From contig MU621327.1 of assembly GCA_025399215.1 (NCBI GenBank), positions 1 through 25,799 of the forward strand: a stretch of 25,799 bases of DNA, given 5' to 3'. Position 1 is the stretch's first letter. Every line of letters begins with the position of its first letter. The notes under the pieces are model-generated. The model did no database searches. It was not told the origin of the DNA and worked only from the letters and a program-made list of their open reading frames with translations. This document shows, piece after piece, positions 11,023-21,148 of this stretch. This DNA is from Globomyces pollinis-pini. Lineage: Eukaryota; Chytridiomycota; Chytridiomycetes; Rhizophydiales; Globomycetaceae. Made by a program: the position numbers and the translations under genes.

Positions 11023-12259
11023 TTAACTATTCTCACTACGACATTTTGTACAAAACCAAACTCCTGTGGGAGGGGCTGACAATCCAACACATTCCAGGTG
11101 GAACCATTCATATGGACACATCTAATCTGAGTCTACAATTATTTACCTGGTTATCACAGGCTATCATTTCTCCAAAAGATACCTGCTGACATGTACAATA
11201 TGTGTTTTCATCAACATCTGTAGTTCCATCTACACCATGTCCAGATTCCATCTTTCGCTTGTGTGATTTCTTGATTGGTGGTGGTCTTGGTACACTAGCT
11301 ATCTTTCGTTCTACGATGTTACTAACCAAAAAATATACTTTGAACACCTAATTGAGTAACGATATGAATGGAAAATATATATTACTGACACCTAAATGGT
11401 TAATAATGACTGATTTTAAGATTGTTGAATGCAGGTTATCAATAAAGTATTAACTGGTTTGGGCAGGGTGATTTGAATACATATTATGAATGAATAGAAA
11501 TATTAAACAAAGATTATGATGAATATATAGAAATGCTAAATGTGGATTGTGCCGAAAGAATGAAAACATTACTGCTTGTAACCGGAGAATCCAACACCTC
11601 GGACGTGGCTCGTATAAATGAGTTCTTTCTGGAAATAATATCAACTTGTGGTGTAGCAACCGATGGAGTGTTATTGACTGCCAAATCAGGATTCTCCAGC
11701 TTTTCCAAATCCATAGAGAGTCTTTTGATATGTTTATCCAATAAATCTTTAATTCTATCAATCAATTCCAATCTATTATCATAAAGCGCAGTTGCTGTGG
11801 TATAATCCTCCTGCACTTTATCGTACAATGGTAATAACTCTGGATGATCTCCAATGATGATTTTAGAATGAGATTTCAACAAATCCAAAGTTTCCTGATG
11901 GTTTTCAGATTCTATCGAGAGAACATTTTGATCAACTAGTTGATCATTTATCAGGACTGTATTAGTTGATTTGATTAATTTTCGTAGTTTTGAATCGTTT
12001 GATTTTATTCGATTGTCACAGGCTATTAAATCCTGACTAGTATTTGAGAACTCACTAAACACATATGATAACTCTATAAATCAATTAAAACCTAAAAAAA
12101 GAACCTAACAATCAATACTATAAAACAGACCTAACAATCAACACAAGTAAAACACAAACCTAATATTAGACTCTTTTAGGTAAGAATACCTGAAGGAAGA
12201 TTATCAATGGAAGGGATAAAATCTTCCAGTAAAGTGCAATAGTCTGGTATGGTTGGCAT
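11023..12259 (-). CDS. ING-family PHD-finger chromatin protein
   Basis: The first exon (12190-12259) reads [23 protein letters not shown], the standard ING start; exon two begins at 12073 (ELSYVFSEF) and runs to about 11600, with the ING N-terminal helices ending [18 protein letters not shown] and [15 protein letters not shown]. The PHD finger is split between 11147-11321 ([21 protein letters not shown]) and 11023-11121 ([16 protein letters not shown], stop), joined by a 25-nt intron, and has all eight zinc ligands plus the Tyr, Met and Trp of the H3K4me3 pocket. A basic [11 protein letters not shown] segment precedes it. ING proteins guide histone acetyltransferase or deacetylase complexes to H3K4me3 chromatin. 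The junction between exon two and the PHD exon (11322 to about 11600) is not resolved. Expected length is about 270 residues. Confidence 0.92.
12074..12189 (-). other. Four head-to-tail introns with no exons between (ING gene)
   Basis: The 116-nt interval must be removed to join CTTCCTTCAG to AGTTATCATA (NLPSELSYVF, the conserved ING N-terminus). It divides exactly into four GT...AG units on the minus strand: 12160-12189 (30 nt), 12131-12159 (29), 12105-12130 (26) and 12074-12104 (31). Units two and three share the last 11 nt, TTGATTGTTAG, suggesting local duplication. Every unit has the size and ends of the single introns in this window. Confidence 0.75.
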
Positions 12260-12315
12260 GAAAATTGATTATTTCTTTTTTCATATTTGATCTCAAAACC
12301 TTGGATTTTTAAATA
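12260..12315. promoter_or_regulatory. Bidirectional promoter between ING and RPRD-like genes
   Basis: Only 56 bases separate the two divergent start codons. The stretch is T-rich, with a run TTTCTTTTTTCAT and no clear TATA box. Both transcripts must start within it or inside the neighbouring 5' exons. Inferred from layout only. Confidence 0.5.
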
Positions 12316-13569
12316 ATGGGTCAAGACGGTGCTAATTATAGCGAAGCAAGTTTGGTCTCCAAATTAGATAAACTGGTTCATACACAAGAGTCTATTAATG
12401 CACTCTCTTACTGGCTTTTATTTCATAATAATAGAGCAAAGGAATCAGTTATGTGCTGGTGCGAACAGGTATCATTGCCATTTTTTAAATATGTTAGGTA
12501 TGTTGGTTATAGTTTGGATCTGATTTGCAGTTAACTAAAGGTTGGATATCTGATTACTAATTTCTTTAGCTCCTCCTCAAAAGAAACTATTCTTTTTGTA
12601 TTTAGTCAACGATATTCTACAACAGAGAAAGAAGTCCGAATCTTTCTTGATAGAATTCAAAAAAGTATTACCGGAAGTGTTCAAAAACTCATTCAAGTAC
12701 AACTTCATATTTAATATACAGATTCATTCACCCTGATATAAAACAAAAAGTTAAAAGGATGTTGAATGTTTGGAAGGAACGAAGAGTTTATCCTACTCCA
12801 TTTATACAGACTTTGGAACATCAAGCGGACATAAATGATTTAGGAAAAGGACAACCACAATCAGCCAAACCTGAACAAACAATGACTGATATTCCAGATC
12901 AGGTTTTTTGAATTCAAACTGAACTTTGTTTAGTTAAAAAATATTGTAAAAAATCTCAATTCGCTTAAAGCATTGGATGCGTCAAAACTTGCATCTGTTT
13001 CAAGAATAAACGGTATTCGCGCAAGTCTGTTTGTGAAAGAGTCGTTTGACAATATACACGGTATGGTTCATTTACTTCTTAGAGATTAAACAATCATTCT
13101 ATATGGATAAAACCTGCTTCATTTTACTAATTTATGTTAGACACAGCGGCATTAGAAACTGGATCAGAAGATGTGAAAAAGGCAATCCAACTGATCGAAA
13201 CATACCAGCAATTGCTCGCTTCCGAAATAAAAGCAAGAATGAATGGTAACTTATAAGTACTGAAACGCAGTTGTCACTGATTTGACATTATTTTTACAAG
13301 AGCAATCTTTGGCGGTCGAGTCATTAAACTCAACAAAATCGTTAATGAATGAAAAACTAAAACACCTAAATAATGTACAAGAAACGTTGATTGGAAAATT
13401 ATCTTCAACGAGTGATAATACAATAGTGGATGATGCCATGTATCAATCATTTATCCGAATGGACGAACAGCCCGTTACTTTTAATACTAGTTCAGGTGTC
13501 CACCCAGCAACACTTGATCGAATACAACTAGGCTGGCCAAACGAGGGTTTAGGAGATTTCAATTTGTAA
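12316..13569 (+). CDS. CID-domain protein, RPRD/Rtt103 type
   Basis: Exons 12316-12468, 12531-12540, 12570-12696, 12722-12902, 12934-13060, 13141-13245 and 13271-13569 join to 333 residues. The N-terminal RNA polymerase II CTD-interacting domain is clear: SEASLVSKLDKLVHTQESINALSYWLLFH, PPQKKLFFLYLVNDILQQ, FIHPDIKQKVKRMLNVWKER. A C-terminal coiled coil (AIQLIETYQQLLASEIKARM through LKHLNNVQETLIGKL) matches the dimerising region of RPRD1 proteins. The family binds the phosphorylated CTD and acts in transcription termination and CTD dephosphorylation. One exon is only 10 nt, preceded by a 62-nt tandem intron. An 80-nt interval at 13061-13140 is spliced as one intron here; a 22-nt intron, a 33-nt exon and a 25-nt GC-AG intron would also keep frame. 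An AATAAA lies at 13585-13590. Confidence 0.93.
12469..12569 (+). other. Tandem intron pair, 10-nt microexon, then a single intron (RPRD-like gene)
   Basis: 12469-12497 (29 nt, GT...TAG) directly abuts 12498-12530 (33 nt, GT...CAG). The microexon TTAACTAAAG follows at 12531-12540, then a 29-nt intron at 12541-12569. With the microexon the protein reads CEQLTKAPPQKKLFFLY, which matches the spacing of the RPRD domain; without it the frame is lost. Confidence 0.75.
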
Positions 13570-14122
13570 GAAGCTTTTCTATCTAATAAAACACTAAAAT
13601 ATTCTGATTGATCACGTATAAAGATTAATAATACACTCGATTTTATCCACCCATCGTATCTAAGGCATCAGTTTCCAGGTTTTCGTTTATGAATTCTAAA
13701 TCATTTGATAGAATTTTAAAATTCAAAAAATAAACATCGAAATAAGTAAATAAGGGTAGTTATTGACCTTATTAACGTGTTAATTTACATATTCGATGTG
13801 ACGTGACGTGTAGAGCTTCATTGACGACACATGATAAAATAGCATGGCCTCAATCTTCCGCAATCATTTTTAAAATCAGTATCACCGTAGCACCAGTATC
13901 ATTCGCGTTGAAATTTCAATTCCAATTTTGCACCAAGACGAGAAGAATGAATCAAAATAAAAATCCATTAAATAAAATAAAGGTTTCTAAAAAATATTTA
14001 ATTCGATTGGGAGTGTCGGAGTTTTCAAGGAAACGTGATTTTAAATAAACAAACAATGAATATTGCTTAAATACCTGGTTCAACCTTTACAAAAATTCTG
14101 ATCTGTTAATTGCTTTTATTTG
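13570..14122. other. Intergenic region upstream of the GH18 multidomain gene
   Basis: No gene could be supported. A minus-strand frame near 13650-13720 ends in a plausible acidic tail (NDLEFINENLETDALDTMGG then TAA), and another minus-strand frame near 13890-13965 begins MDFYFDSFF, so a small spliced minus-strand gene is possible, but I could not connect exons in phase. Confidence 0.35.
13771..13810. promoter_or_regulatory. Inverted repeat and CRE-like half sites upstream of the GH18 gene
   Basis: ATTAAC-GT-GTTAAT (13771-13784) is an inverted repeat, and TGACGTGACGTG (13799-13810) is a doubled bZIP/CRE-like core. They lie about 310-350 bases before the GH18 start. Binding is inference from motif shape. 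Confidence 0.3.
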
Positions 14123-17100
14123 ATGATTTGGACTATAGGATTGACATTTTATTGTTTGATCCAAGGTATTCTTGGTGATCCAAACCCTCAGGAAAAGCTT
14201 ATTGGTGGAATTAACAACTGGCCAGCAAAAGTAGTTGCCCCTTACGTCTATCTACCCTTTAATGGAGACTTGACAAAAATCGCTACAAAGACTGGAAATA
14301 AGCATTATACTCTGGCATTTATAGTTGCAGACGATAATGGAAATCCGAAATGGGACTCAAACTTACCTATAAATTCATTCGTAAATCAAGTTCAAAAATT
14401 AAGAGAAATTGGAGGTGATGTGATTGTTGCATTTGGTGGTGCATCTGGTAATCATTAAATTCTAACGTACAGGAACCGAACTATCAACTGTATCGTATGA
14501 TCTGGACGATTTAGTGGCTAAATATCAGTCAATCATCGATGCATATAAACTAACTGCAATTGATATTGATATTGAAGGAGATGAAATCTGGGATACAAGA
14601 GCAAATAAACTACGTAATGAAGCCATGATTATTTTGAAAGAGAACAATCCACGACTTCGAATTCAATACACTGTTGCAATAGATATACACGGATTTCCAA
14701 AAGAAGTAAAGGAGGTGCTAAAGGATGCCAAAAAGCAAGGTTTGGACCTTGATGGTAATACTTCTTTAAATTCACGCCATATTAGTGGTTAACATAATGA
14801 CAATGGACTATGGTGACGGAGTGACAGGACTAGGCGAGATTGCATCCAATAATGCTTTTACTAGTTACCAATATCTCCAAAAAATAGGCTTCAAACATAC
14901 TACGATTGGAGTTACCCCAATGATTGGCAAAAATGATGATGATGAAATATTTAGCTTAAAAAATGCGCGAAATCTTGCTGCCTTTGCAACCCGGTATAAA
15001 TGGGTCACACTTCTTTCCTACTGGTCTTTAGGCCGAGATGTCAATAATCAATTTGGCCCGCTAGAATCTTCAAGTCAGATAGTTCAAAAAGATTATGAAT
15101 TCTTAAGTATATTCCTCAGTTGGAAGCAGCCTCCTGTAATAACCCCGGAAAATAAGATGACTGTCGTTCCAGATAAAATATTTGCACCATATACAGATGT
15201 GCTTTTATGGCCTACTTTAGATGTTTCAAAAGTATCTGCTGACACTGGTATTACTTGGTTTACATTAGCCTTTGTCACCGCCGACATTAAAGGAACTCCT
15301 GCTTGGGGAGGTGCGCAACCTATCACTTTTGGATCTCAAAACTCGTTTTATATGGATCAGATTCGATCTCTTCGATCTCGAGGTGGGGATGTAATAATTG
15401 CATTTGGTGGTGCTACAGGTAATTGCAAATCCATTAATAGATAGGTACTGATCTGGCTGTTAGCGTAAGCCGTCTTCCAAATATGTCTGAAACCGAGAAA
15501 GTCAAAAGATTGCGATGGCATTTTCAGAGAGTGATTGATACATATAAAGCAAGATGGATTGATTTGGATATCGAAGGACCTCCACTCAGTGATAGAGCAT
15601 CCATTGACCTTCGAAGTAAGGCTTTGGCGCTTCTTTGCGATGCGAATCCTTTCTTACGCATTTCATATACTCTCCCTGCTTTCCCAGGTGGTTTAACCGA
15701 AGAGGGTCTATATACGTTGAGATCAGCTAAAGCAAACGGTTTAGACTTAGATGGTATTATTTCATAAGCTAATTATTAGTTGTTAATATCATGGCGATGA
15801 ATTATGGTGCCAGTGTAGCTCCAGATGGTGCTAACTCTATGGGCAAATATGCAATCGAGGCTGCCAAAAGTACAGTGGCACAAGTGCAAGCAGAAGGTTT
15901 TGCTTCTGTTAAAAATGGCGTTTACACAGGTACCAAGATAGGTGTCACACCTATGATTGGTAAAAATGATGTTGCTGGGGAAACGTTTACACTTGAAAAT
16001 GCTAGAGAGCTTGTGGAATTTGCCAGCAAACAGTCATGGATTCGTAAGGTAGCTCATTGGTCGATAAATCGAGATATTGGTAACACTGGGGCACTTTTCA
16101 ATTCAAACCAAATCACTACAGTCAAGTACGCCTTCTCTAATATCCTGAAGAACTGGTCAACTTATAGTGGCTCACCCAATACACAACTACCCCCAAACAC
16201 TGGTGGAAGTGATACAAAACCGTCACCTACAACACCGTCCCCTGTTAATGTTGGGAAGCAATCACTCTCTTTAAAGCAAAAGGTGTTTGCTCCTTTTACC
16301 GATATTTTACTTTGGCCAACGTTTGATGTAAACAAAGTTACGAATGTGCCTTTCTTCACTCTGGCGTTCATCACTTCTGACGCTTACAACAACCCAGCAT
16401 GGGGAGGTGTAGTGCCAACTACACAAGCATTCTATTTGGAGTATGTTCGAAATTTACGCAACAAGGGTGGTGATGTGATTGTATCATTTGGTGGTCAAAC
16501 AGGGCAAGAACTAGCGATGACCAATACAAACCTGAATACACTGATTCAAAAGTATCAATCGGTGATTGATTTATATTCGTTGAAATGGGTGGATTTTGAC
16601 ATTGAAGGTGCTTGTATTGCAGACAATGCCTCAAACAAACGAAGATTCTTGGCAATAGCAGCGTTGAAGGCTGCTAATCCAGGTCTCATTGTTTCTGTCA
16701 CGCTACCAGTAATGACTTATGGGCTTGATCCATATGGATTAGCATTCGTCGACTTACCTGAATTTGCAAAAGCAAAAATAGATGGTAATTCATTTTGCAT
16801 TAACACTTAGTGGTGAATTTGATGACAATGAATTATGGTCCACCGATTCAAGACATGGGACAGGCTGCCATTGACGCTGCAATCAACACACATAACCAAT
16901 TAAAGGCTAGATTTGCAAACCCTCCATTGGTTGGAATCACCCCAATGCTTGGAGAGAATGACATCAAAGGGGAAGTATTTACTCAAGCGCATATGAGAAA
17001 AGTAGTTGATTTTGTGAAAAAAGATCCACGAGTTTGTTGGGTATCATATTGGTCAATCAATCGAGATACTAACATCAATGGCCCATTGTATGCTTCCAGT

Positions 17101-20100
17101 CAGATTCCACAACAACTTTATGAGTTTGCTAGTATTGGACAGACCCTTTATACTAGTCCCGTATCAAAGCTTGTCGATGTTGAAAGTGAAAGCGAACCAC
17201 AATCCAAATTCGTAACTATCCCAGATAGAATCTTTGCACCATATACAGATGTACTTTTATGGCCTACACTAAATATTAACGATGCAAACAATGCATTGGA
17301 GAATCAATGGTATACATTGGCATTTGTTACTGCTGCCGATAACGGTGCCCCAGCATGGGGTGGCTCCCAATCCATTGCATTTGGATCTCAAGATGCATTT
17401 TATTTAGATAAAATTAAGGCTTTACGTGCTAAAGGTGGTGATGTTATCATATCATTTGGTGGTGCAATAGGTAATTAAAATTTTCTAAATAATAGGAACC
17501 GAATTGGCTGTAAGCGTGAACAATCTTCCTAACCTATCATTGGAACAAAAAGTGAAGAGATTGAAATATCACTATCAGAGAGTTATTGATACTTACAAAA
17601 TTCGATGGATTGACCTTGATATTGAAGGATCAGCTTTAAGTGATAGTGGTTCCATCGAATTGCGAAGTAAAGCACTGGCACTACTGGAATCTGTCAACCC
17701 ATTTTTGCGTATTTCTTATACTCTTCCAGCATTCCAGGGTGGTTTAACTGATTTAGGATTGAATACTCTTAGATCAGCCAAAGAACATGGTGTCAATCTA
17801 GATGGTAATCAACTCTTATTAAATAGATAGTGGTGAATATTATGGCAATGAATTATGGTGCTCCAGATGGAGCAAATTCTATGGGAAGATATGCTATCCA
17901 AGCTGCTGAAGCAACTGTTGCGCAATTAAAGAGTATTGGATTGGCAGAAGTCACTCCTGATGGTCAATACCGAGGAACCAAAATTGGAATCACTCCAATG
18001 ATCGGAAACAATGATGTGGCAGGAGAAGTCTTCACCATTGCGAACTCACATGAGTTGGTGGATTACGCTAAAAAACAACCATGGATTAGAGTATTATCTT
18101 TTTGGTCGATGAACAGAGATAATGGAGATACTGGGCCATTATATATGTCTAATCAAATAACCAATGAGAAATATGCATTTGCAAAAATTTTTAAAGATTG
18201 GGCATCGTATAGTGATTCTTCTTCAAATTCAAATAGTAATTCGGGAAATAATGGAAACAATGAATCCCCTCCACCAAATAATGATAATAACCGACAAGGT
18301 TTATCAACCAAGCGTAAAGTTTTGGCACCATTTGTAGATGTGATGTTGTGGCCTACCTTTGATATTAATGACGTTGGTATTCCTTTCTTTACACTTGCTT
18401 TTGTCACGTCTGACACTCAGGGAAATCCTGCTTGGGGATCTGTTGTTCCAACCAGTGATGGATTTTATTTAGACAAAGTGCAAAGACTAAGAGAAAGAGG
18501 TGGTGATGTAATTCTATCTTTTGGTGGCGCTACAGGTGTAGAACTTGCTGTTAGAAACTATGATCTAAATACTCTTGTTCAGAAGTACCAATCCGTTATT
18601 GATAAATATCAACTGAAATGGATTGATTTTGATATTGAAGGAGCGAACTTGCCAGATTCAGCATCCAATTCCAGAAGATATTTGGCAATTGCTGCACTGA
18701 AAGCTGCAAATCCAGGACTGATTGTATCTCTTACTCTACCTGTGACTACAAGTGGTTTAGATCAGAATGGAATTAATTTGCTTTACTTACCTGAGTATCA
18801 ACAAGCTAAAATTGATGGTAACTTCAAAACTCACTTACTTTTTATTAGTTATTAACCTAATGACGATGGACTATGGTCCGCCTATTGATAATATGGGTCA
18901 AGCCGCTATTAGTGCTGCTAAAGGTGTGCACCAACAACTCGTACAAGTTGGGGGGCATGTTCCTCTCATTGGAATAACCCCAATGATTGGTGAAAATGAT
19001 GTACCAGGAGAAGTATTTTCATTGCAGAATGCAAGAGATGTAACCGAATTTGCCCGCAACGATCCAACAATTGCATGGATTGGGTATTGGTCTATTAGTC
19101 GTGACACTGATCAATGGGGTCCTTTGTATGCTTCAAGTCAAATTAGCCAAAACAAATACGATTTCGCACGTTCATTTAGTGGCCTTGCATCAGATTATTC
19201 AGTGAAACTTGTAGATGATCACCCTAGCTTGAAATATCCACAACCAGCTGAAAAATATGGAATAGAGGTTGCAAAGAGACTCCCAGAAAAAGTTTCTGCC
19301 AATAAGAAGCCGGAAGAAAAGAAGGCGGAGGAGAAATATTACAATTTTTCAAAGTATGCTGATTACCATGGTAAACTAGCTGTTCGACGAGGACAAGAGA
19401 AAATAGTATATGCCAATCAAAACTCGCCACCTTCTCGGAAAGTAGAACTCAACTCCAACCTCTTTTCACCTCCATTAACAACTGGAAGAATATTTTCACC
19501 CTACGTTGATGTATCATTGAAACCTGAATTTGATACATTGGATGCCCATGTTAGAGTATCGTTATCCAAATTCACTTTTGGATTTATTATTGCAGGAAAG
19601 AAAAAGGTAGCCACTTGGGGTGGAAAAATTGCAATAGATTCTCAGCATATAATTGAAGAAATTGCTGAAGTTCGCAAAAATCATGGTGATGTTATCTTTT
19701 CATTTGGTGGATTAAAGGGTACTGAATTTTATTTATTGATTATTAGGTGTGGAACTTGCTTTAGCGATCAAAAATATTGATGAATTAGTGAACGTGTACC
19801 AAAGTATCATTACCTTGCATTCGATAACTTGGATTGATTTCTTTATTAACGATTCCGCATTGGAAGATGTGGACTCTGTACAACGTCGTAATGAAGCAAT
19901 TGCTAGACTTCAAAAAGATAACCTTAATTTAAAAGTCAGTTATTCCCTTCACACATTCCCAACTGGATTAAGTCAAAATGGACTCAATCTATTGCAATCT
20001 GCTGTAGATGCTGGTGCTCAGATTGATGGTATGCATAATTTATCTGATGATACAGTTGTTAATATACTTGCCATGAATTATGGCAAAACAAATGCTCCGA

Positions 20101-20414
20101 ATGGAGGTGTAGCAGCGGGTGCATACGCAATACAAGCGGCATCTTCCGTATCTAGTCAATTGGACATATTAAAACTAAATTCTTCTATTGGTATTACTCC
20201 AATGATTGGTCAGAACCATGTCACAAGTGAATACTTTACACTTGCAGATGCACAGCAAGTCATAAGTTGGGCACATACTAAAGATTGGGTTCAGTTTGTC
20301 TCTATTTTCTCTGCAAATCGGGACACGAAGGATTTGATCATTGATGCCAACAATGGTACTGCTGGAGGATTGAATCTCCAGTTTTGTAAGGTGTTCAGTG
20401 GCTTTGAGCATTAA
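14123..20414 (+). CDS. Secreted protein with six tandem GH18 chitinase-like domains
   Basis: Eleven exons join across ten introns (25-31 nt) to 2006 residues. The signal peptide is MIWTIGLTFYCLIQGILG. Six units of about 290 residues follow, starting near nt 14195, 15160, 16275, 17205, 18310 and 19485. Each runs (F/V)APYxDVxLWP, FTLAFVTSD, PAWGG, GGDVIxSFGG, WIDxDIEG, VVNxMxMNYG, IGxTPMIGxND and WSxNRD, the order of a GH18 barrel of the type seen in bacterial chitinases. Units 1-5 keep DxDIE with the catalytic Glu; the first Asp of the classic DxxDxDxE is replaced by Thr, Arg or Lys. Unit 6 reads DFFIN and is probably inactive. Linkers are Pro/Thr- or Ser/Asn-rich, and a Lys/Glu-rich one precedes unit 6. 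Introns: 14448-14472, 14755-14785, 15419-15444, 15754-15779, 16785-16810, 17471-17495, 17805-17830, 18818-18848, 19719-19746, 20029-20055. Cell-wall remodelling or host/prey chitin binding is inferred. The start is the first ATG. Confidence 0.93.
15160..19195 (+). repeat. Two copies of a GH18 two-domain module (units 2-3 and 4-5)
   Basis: Units 2 and 4 resemble each other most (SxxRLRxxxQRVIDTYK, DLRSKALALL, RISYTLPAFxGGLT, APDGANSMG), as do units 3 and 5 (FFTLAF(I/V)TSD, RRxLAIAALKAANPGLIVS, DMGQAAI or NMGQAAI). Units 3 and 5 also both lack the intron that follows the SFGG/AFGG motif in units 1, 2, 4 and 6. This points to duplication of a two-domain block. Confidence 0.8.
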
Positions 20415-20504
20415 CAATGCCAAGCGTGTTTTTGGTTGTTTTAGTTAGTAAATAAAGTTATTTTCATTCAGCAAATACAGTCTATTGGTATTGAATAGTT
20501 TCCG

Positions 20505-20723
20505 ATGAAAGTTTCCGAGAAATTGACGTTTGTTGTGATTCCAATACTTGTGATATGCTCAGCTATCGTGATATCCAACTTCATTTCATACTACCTTAAA
20601 TTACAAGAAGATGATAAATTCTTTGCAGAATTAAAACAGTCTGAAATTGCACCAATTAGAAAGTCTTATAAAACGCAAAAATCAAAATTCACTGGACCAG
20701 TCCACTTTCATCACGTAAACTAA
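20505..20723 (+). CDS. Small single-pass membrane or secreted protein, paralog 1
   Basis: The 72-residue frame has no recognised family. A hydrophobic stretch at about residues 8-30 follows MKVSEK, so it is either a membrane anchor or an uncleaved signal. The charged tail holds DDKFF, then APIRKSYKTQ, then FTGPVHFHHVN. The next small gene shares these motifs in the same order, which argues that both are real. It lies 90 bases after the GH18 gene on the same strand. An AATAAA overlaps the stop codon. Confidence 0.7.
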   Translation: MKVSEKLTFVVIPILVICSAIVISNFISYYLKLQEDDKFFAELKQSEIAPIRKSYKTQKSKFTGPVHFHHVN

Positions 20724-20862
20724 TAAATTCTTTTGAAATGATTTATTTATTTTTTATAGTTTTACTCACTCTTGCAATACTTTGACGTTTGAATGATTTG
20801 GTGGTTTGTGTAACATCATTTGCTGATCTAAAAATTTATCTCTCAACGATTTTTACTTCCAA

Positions 20863-21102
20863 ATGAAGATTGAATTGAAAAGGTTAATCAGTGTATTTCT
20901 AATGACGATTTTGGTTTTTGGGTCGTTAATTGTCATTAGAGTTTGGAAGCAAATGAAAAAGGAAGATTCTGATGACAAGTTTTTTGAAAGTGTTCAAGAA
21001 AGTGATCATTATGCTCCAGAACGAACTTCTTATGAAACTCAAGAATTAAATTTCACTGGCATTAAGCATTTTCATAGTCAAGGGAAGAGTAATGATCAAT
21101 AA
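20863..21102 (+). CDS. Small single-pass membrane or secreted protein, paralog 2
   Basis: The 79-residue frame is related to the preceding small protein. A hydrophobic segment at about residues 8-26 is followed by KK and an acidic stretch, then DDKFF, APERTSYETQ and FTGIKHFH. Only the tail motifs are conserved, not the membrane segment or the DNA between, so this is an older tandem duplication under selection on the tail. The stop overlaps an AATAAA signal. Function unknown. Confidence 0.7.
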   Translation: MKIELKRLISVFLMTILVFGSLIVIRVWKQMKKEDSDDKFFESVQESDHYAPERTSYETQELNFTGIKHFHSQGKSNDQ

Positions 21103-21148
21103 ATCTGTATATTTCTTACAACCAATCTGGTACACAATTATTCACCAA

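Noticed and set aside
13803..14048. Plus-strand 81-residue frame upstream of the GH18 gene
   Set aside because: No motif, biased lysine-rich composition and no paralog or splice support.
14120..14122. TTG as start of the GH18 gene, and likewise TTG at 22856 for the F-box gene
   Set aside because: Non-ATG starts are not expected in a eukaryote; an ATG follows directly (14123) or 30 bases later (22886) and fits the signal peptide or F-box position.
20029..20055. Treating 20029-20055 as coding, since it is 27 nt without a stop
   Set aside because: The same position carries an intron in the other five GH18 units, and removal restores the conserved D-VVN reading.
14123..20414. Reading the GH18 region as many separate short genes or as frameshifted pseudogenes
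   Set aside because: Every break coincides with a 25-31 nt GT...AG intron at a homologous position, and the joined frame is open for 2006 residues.
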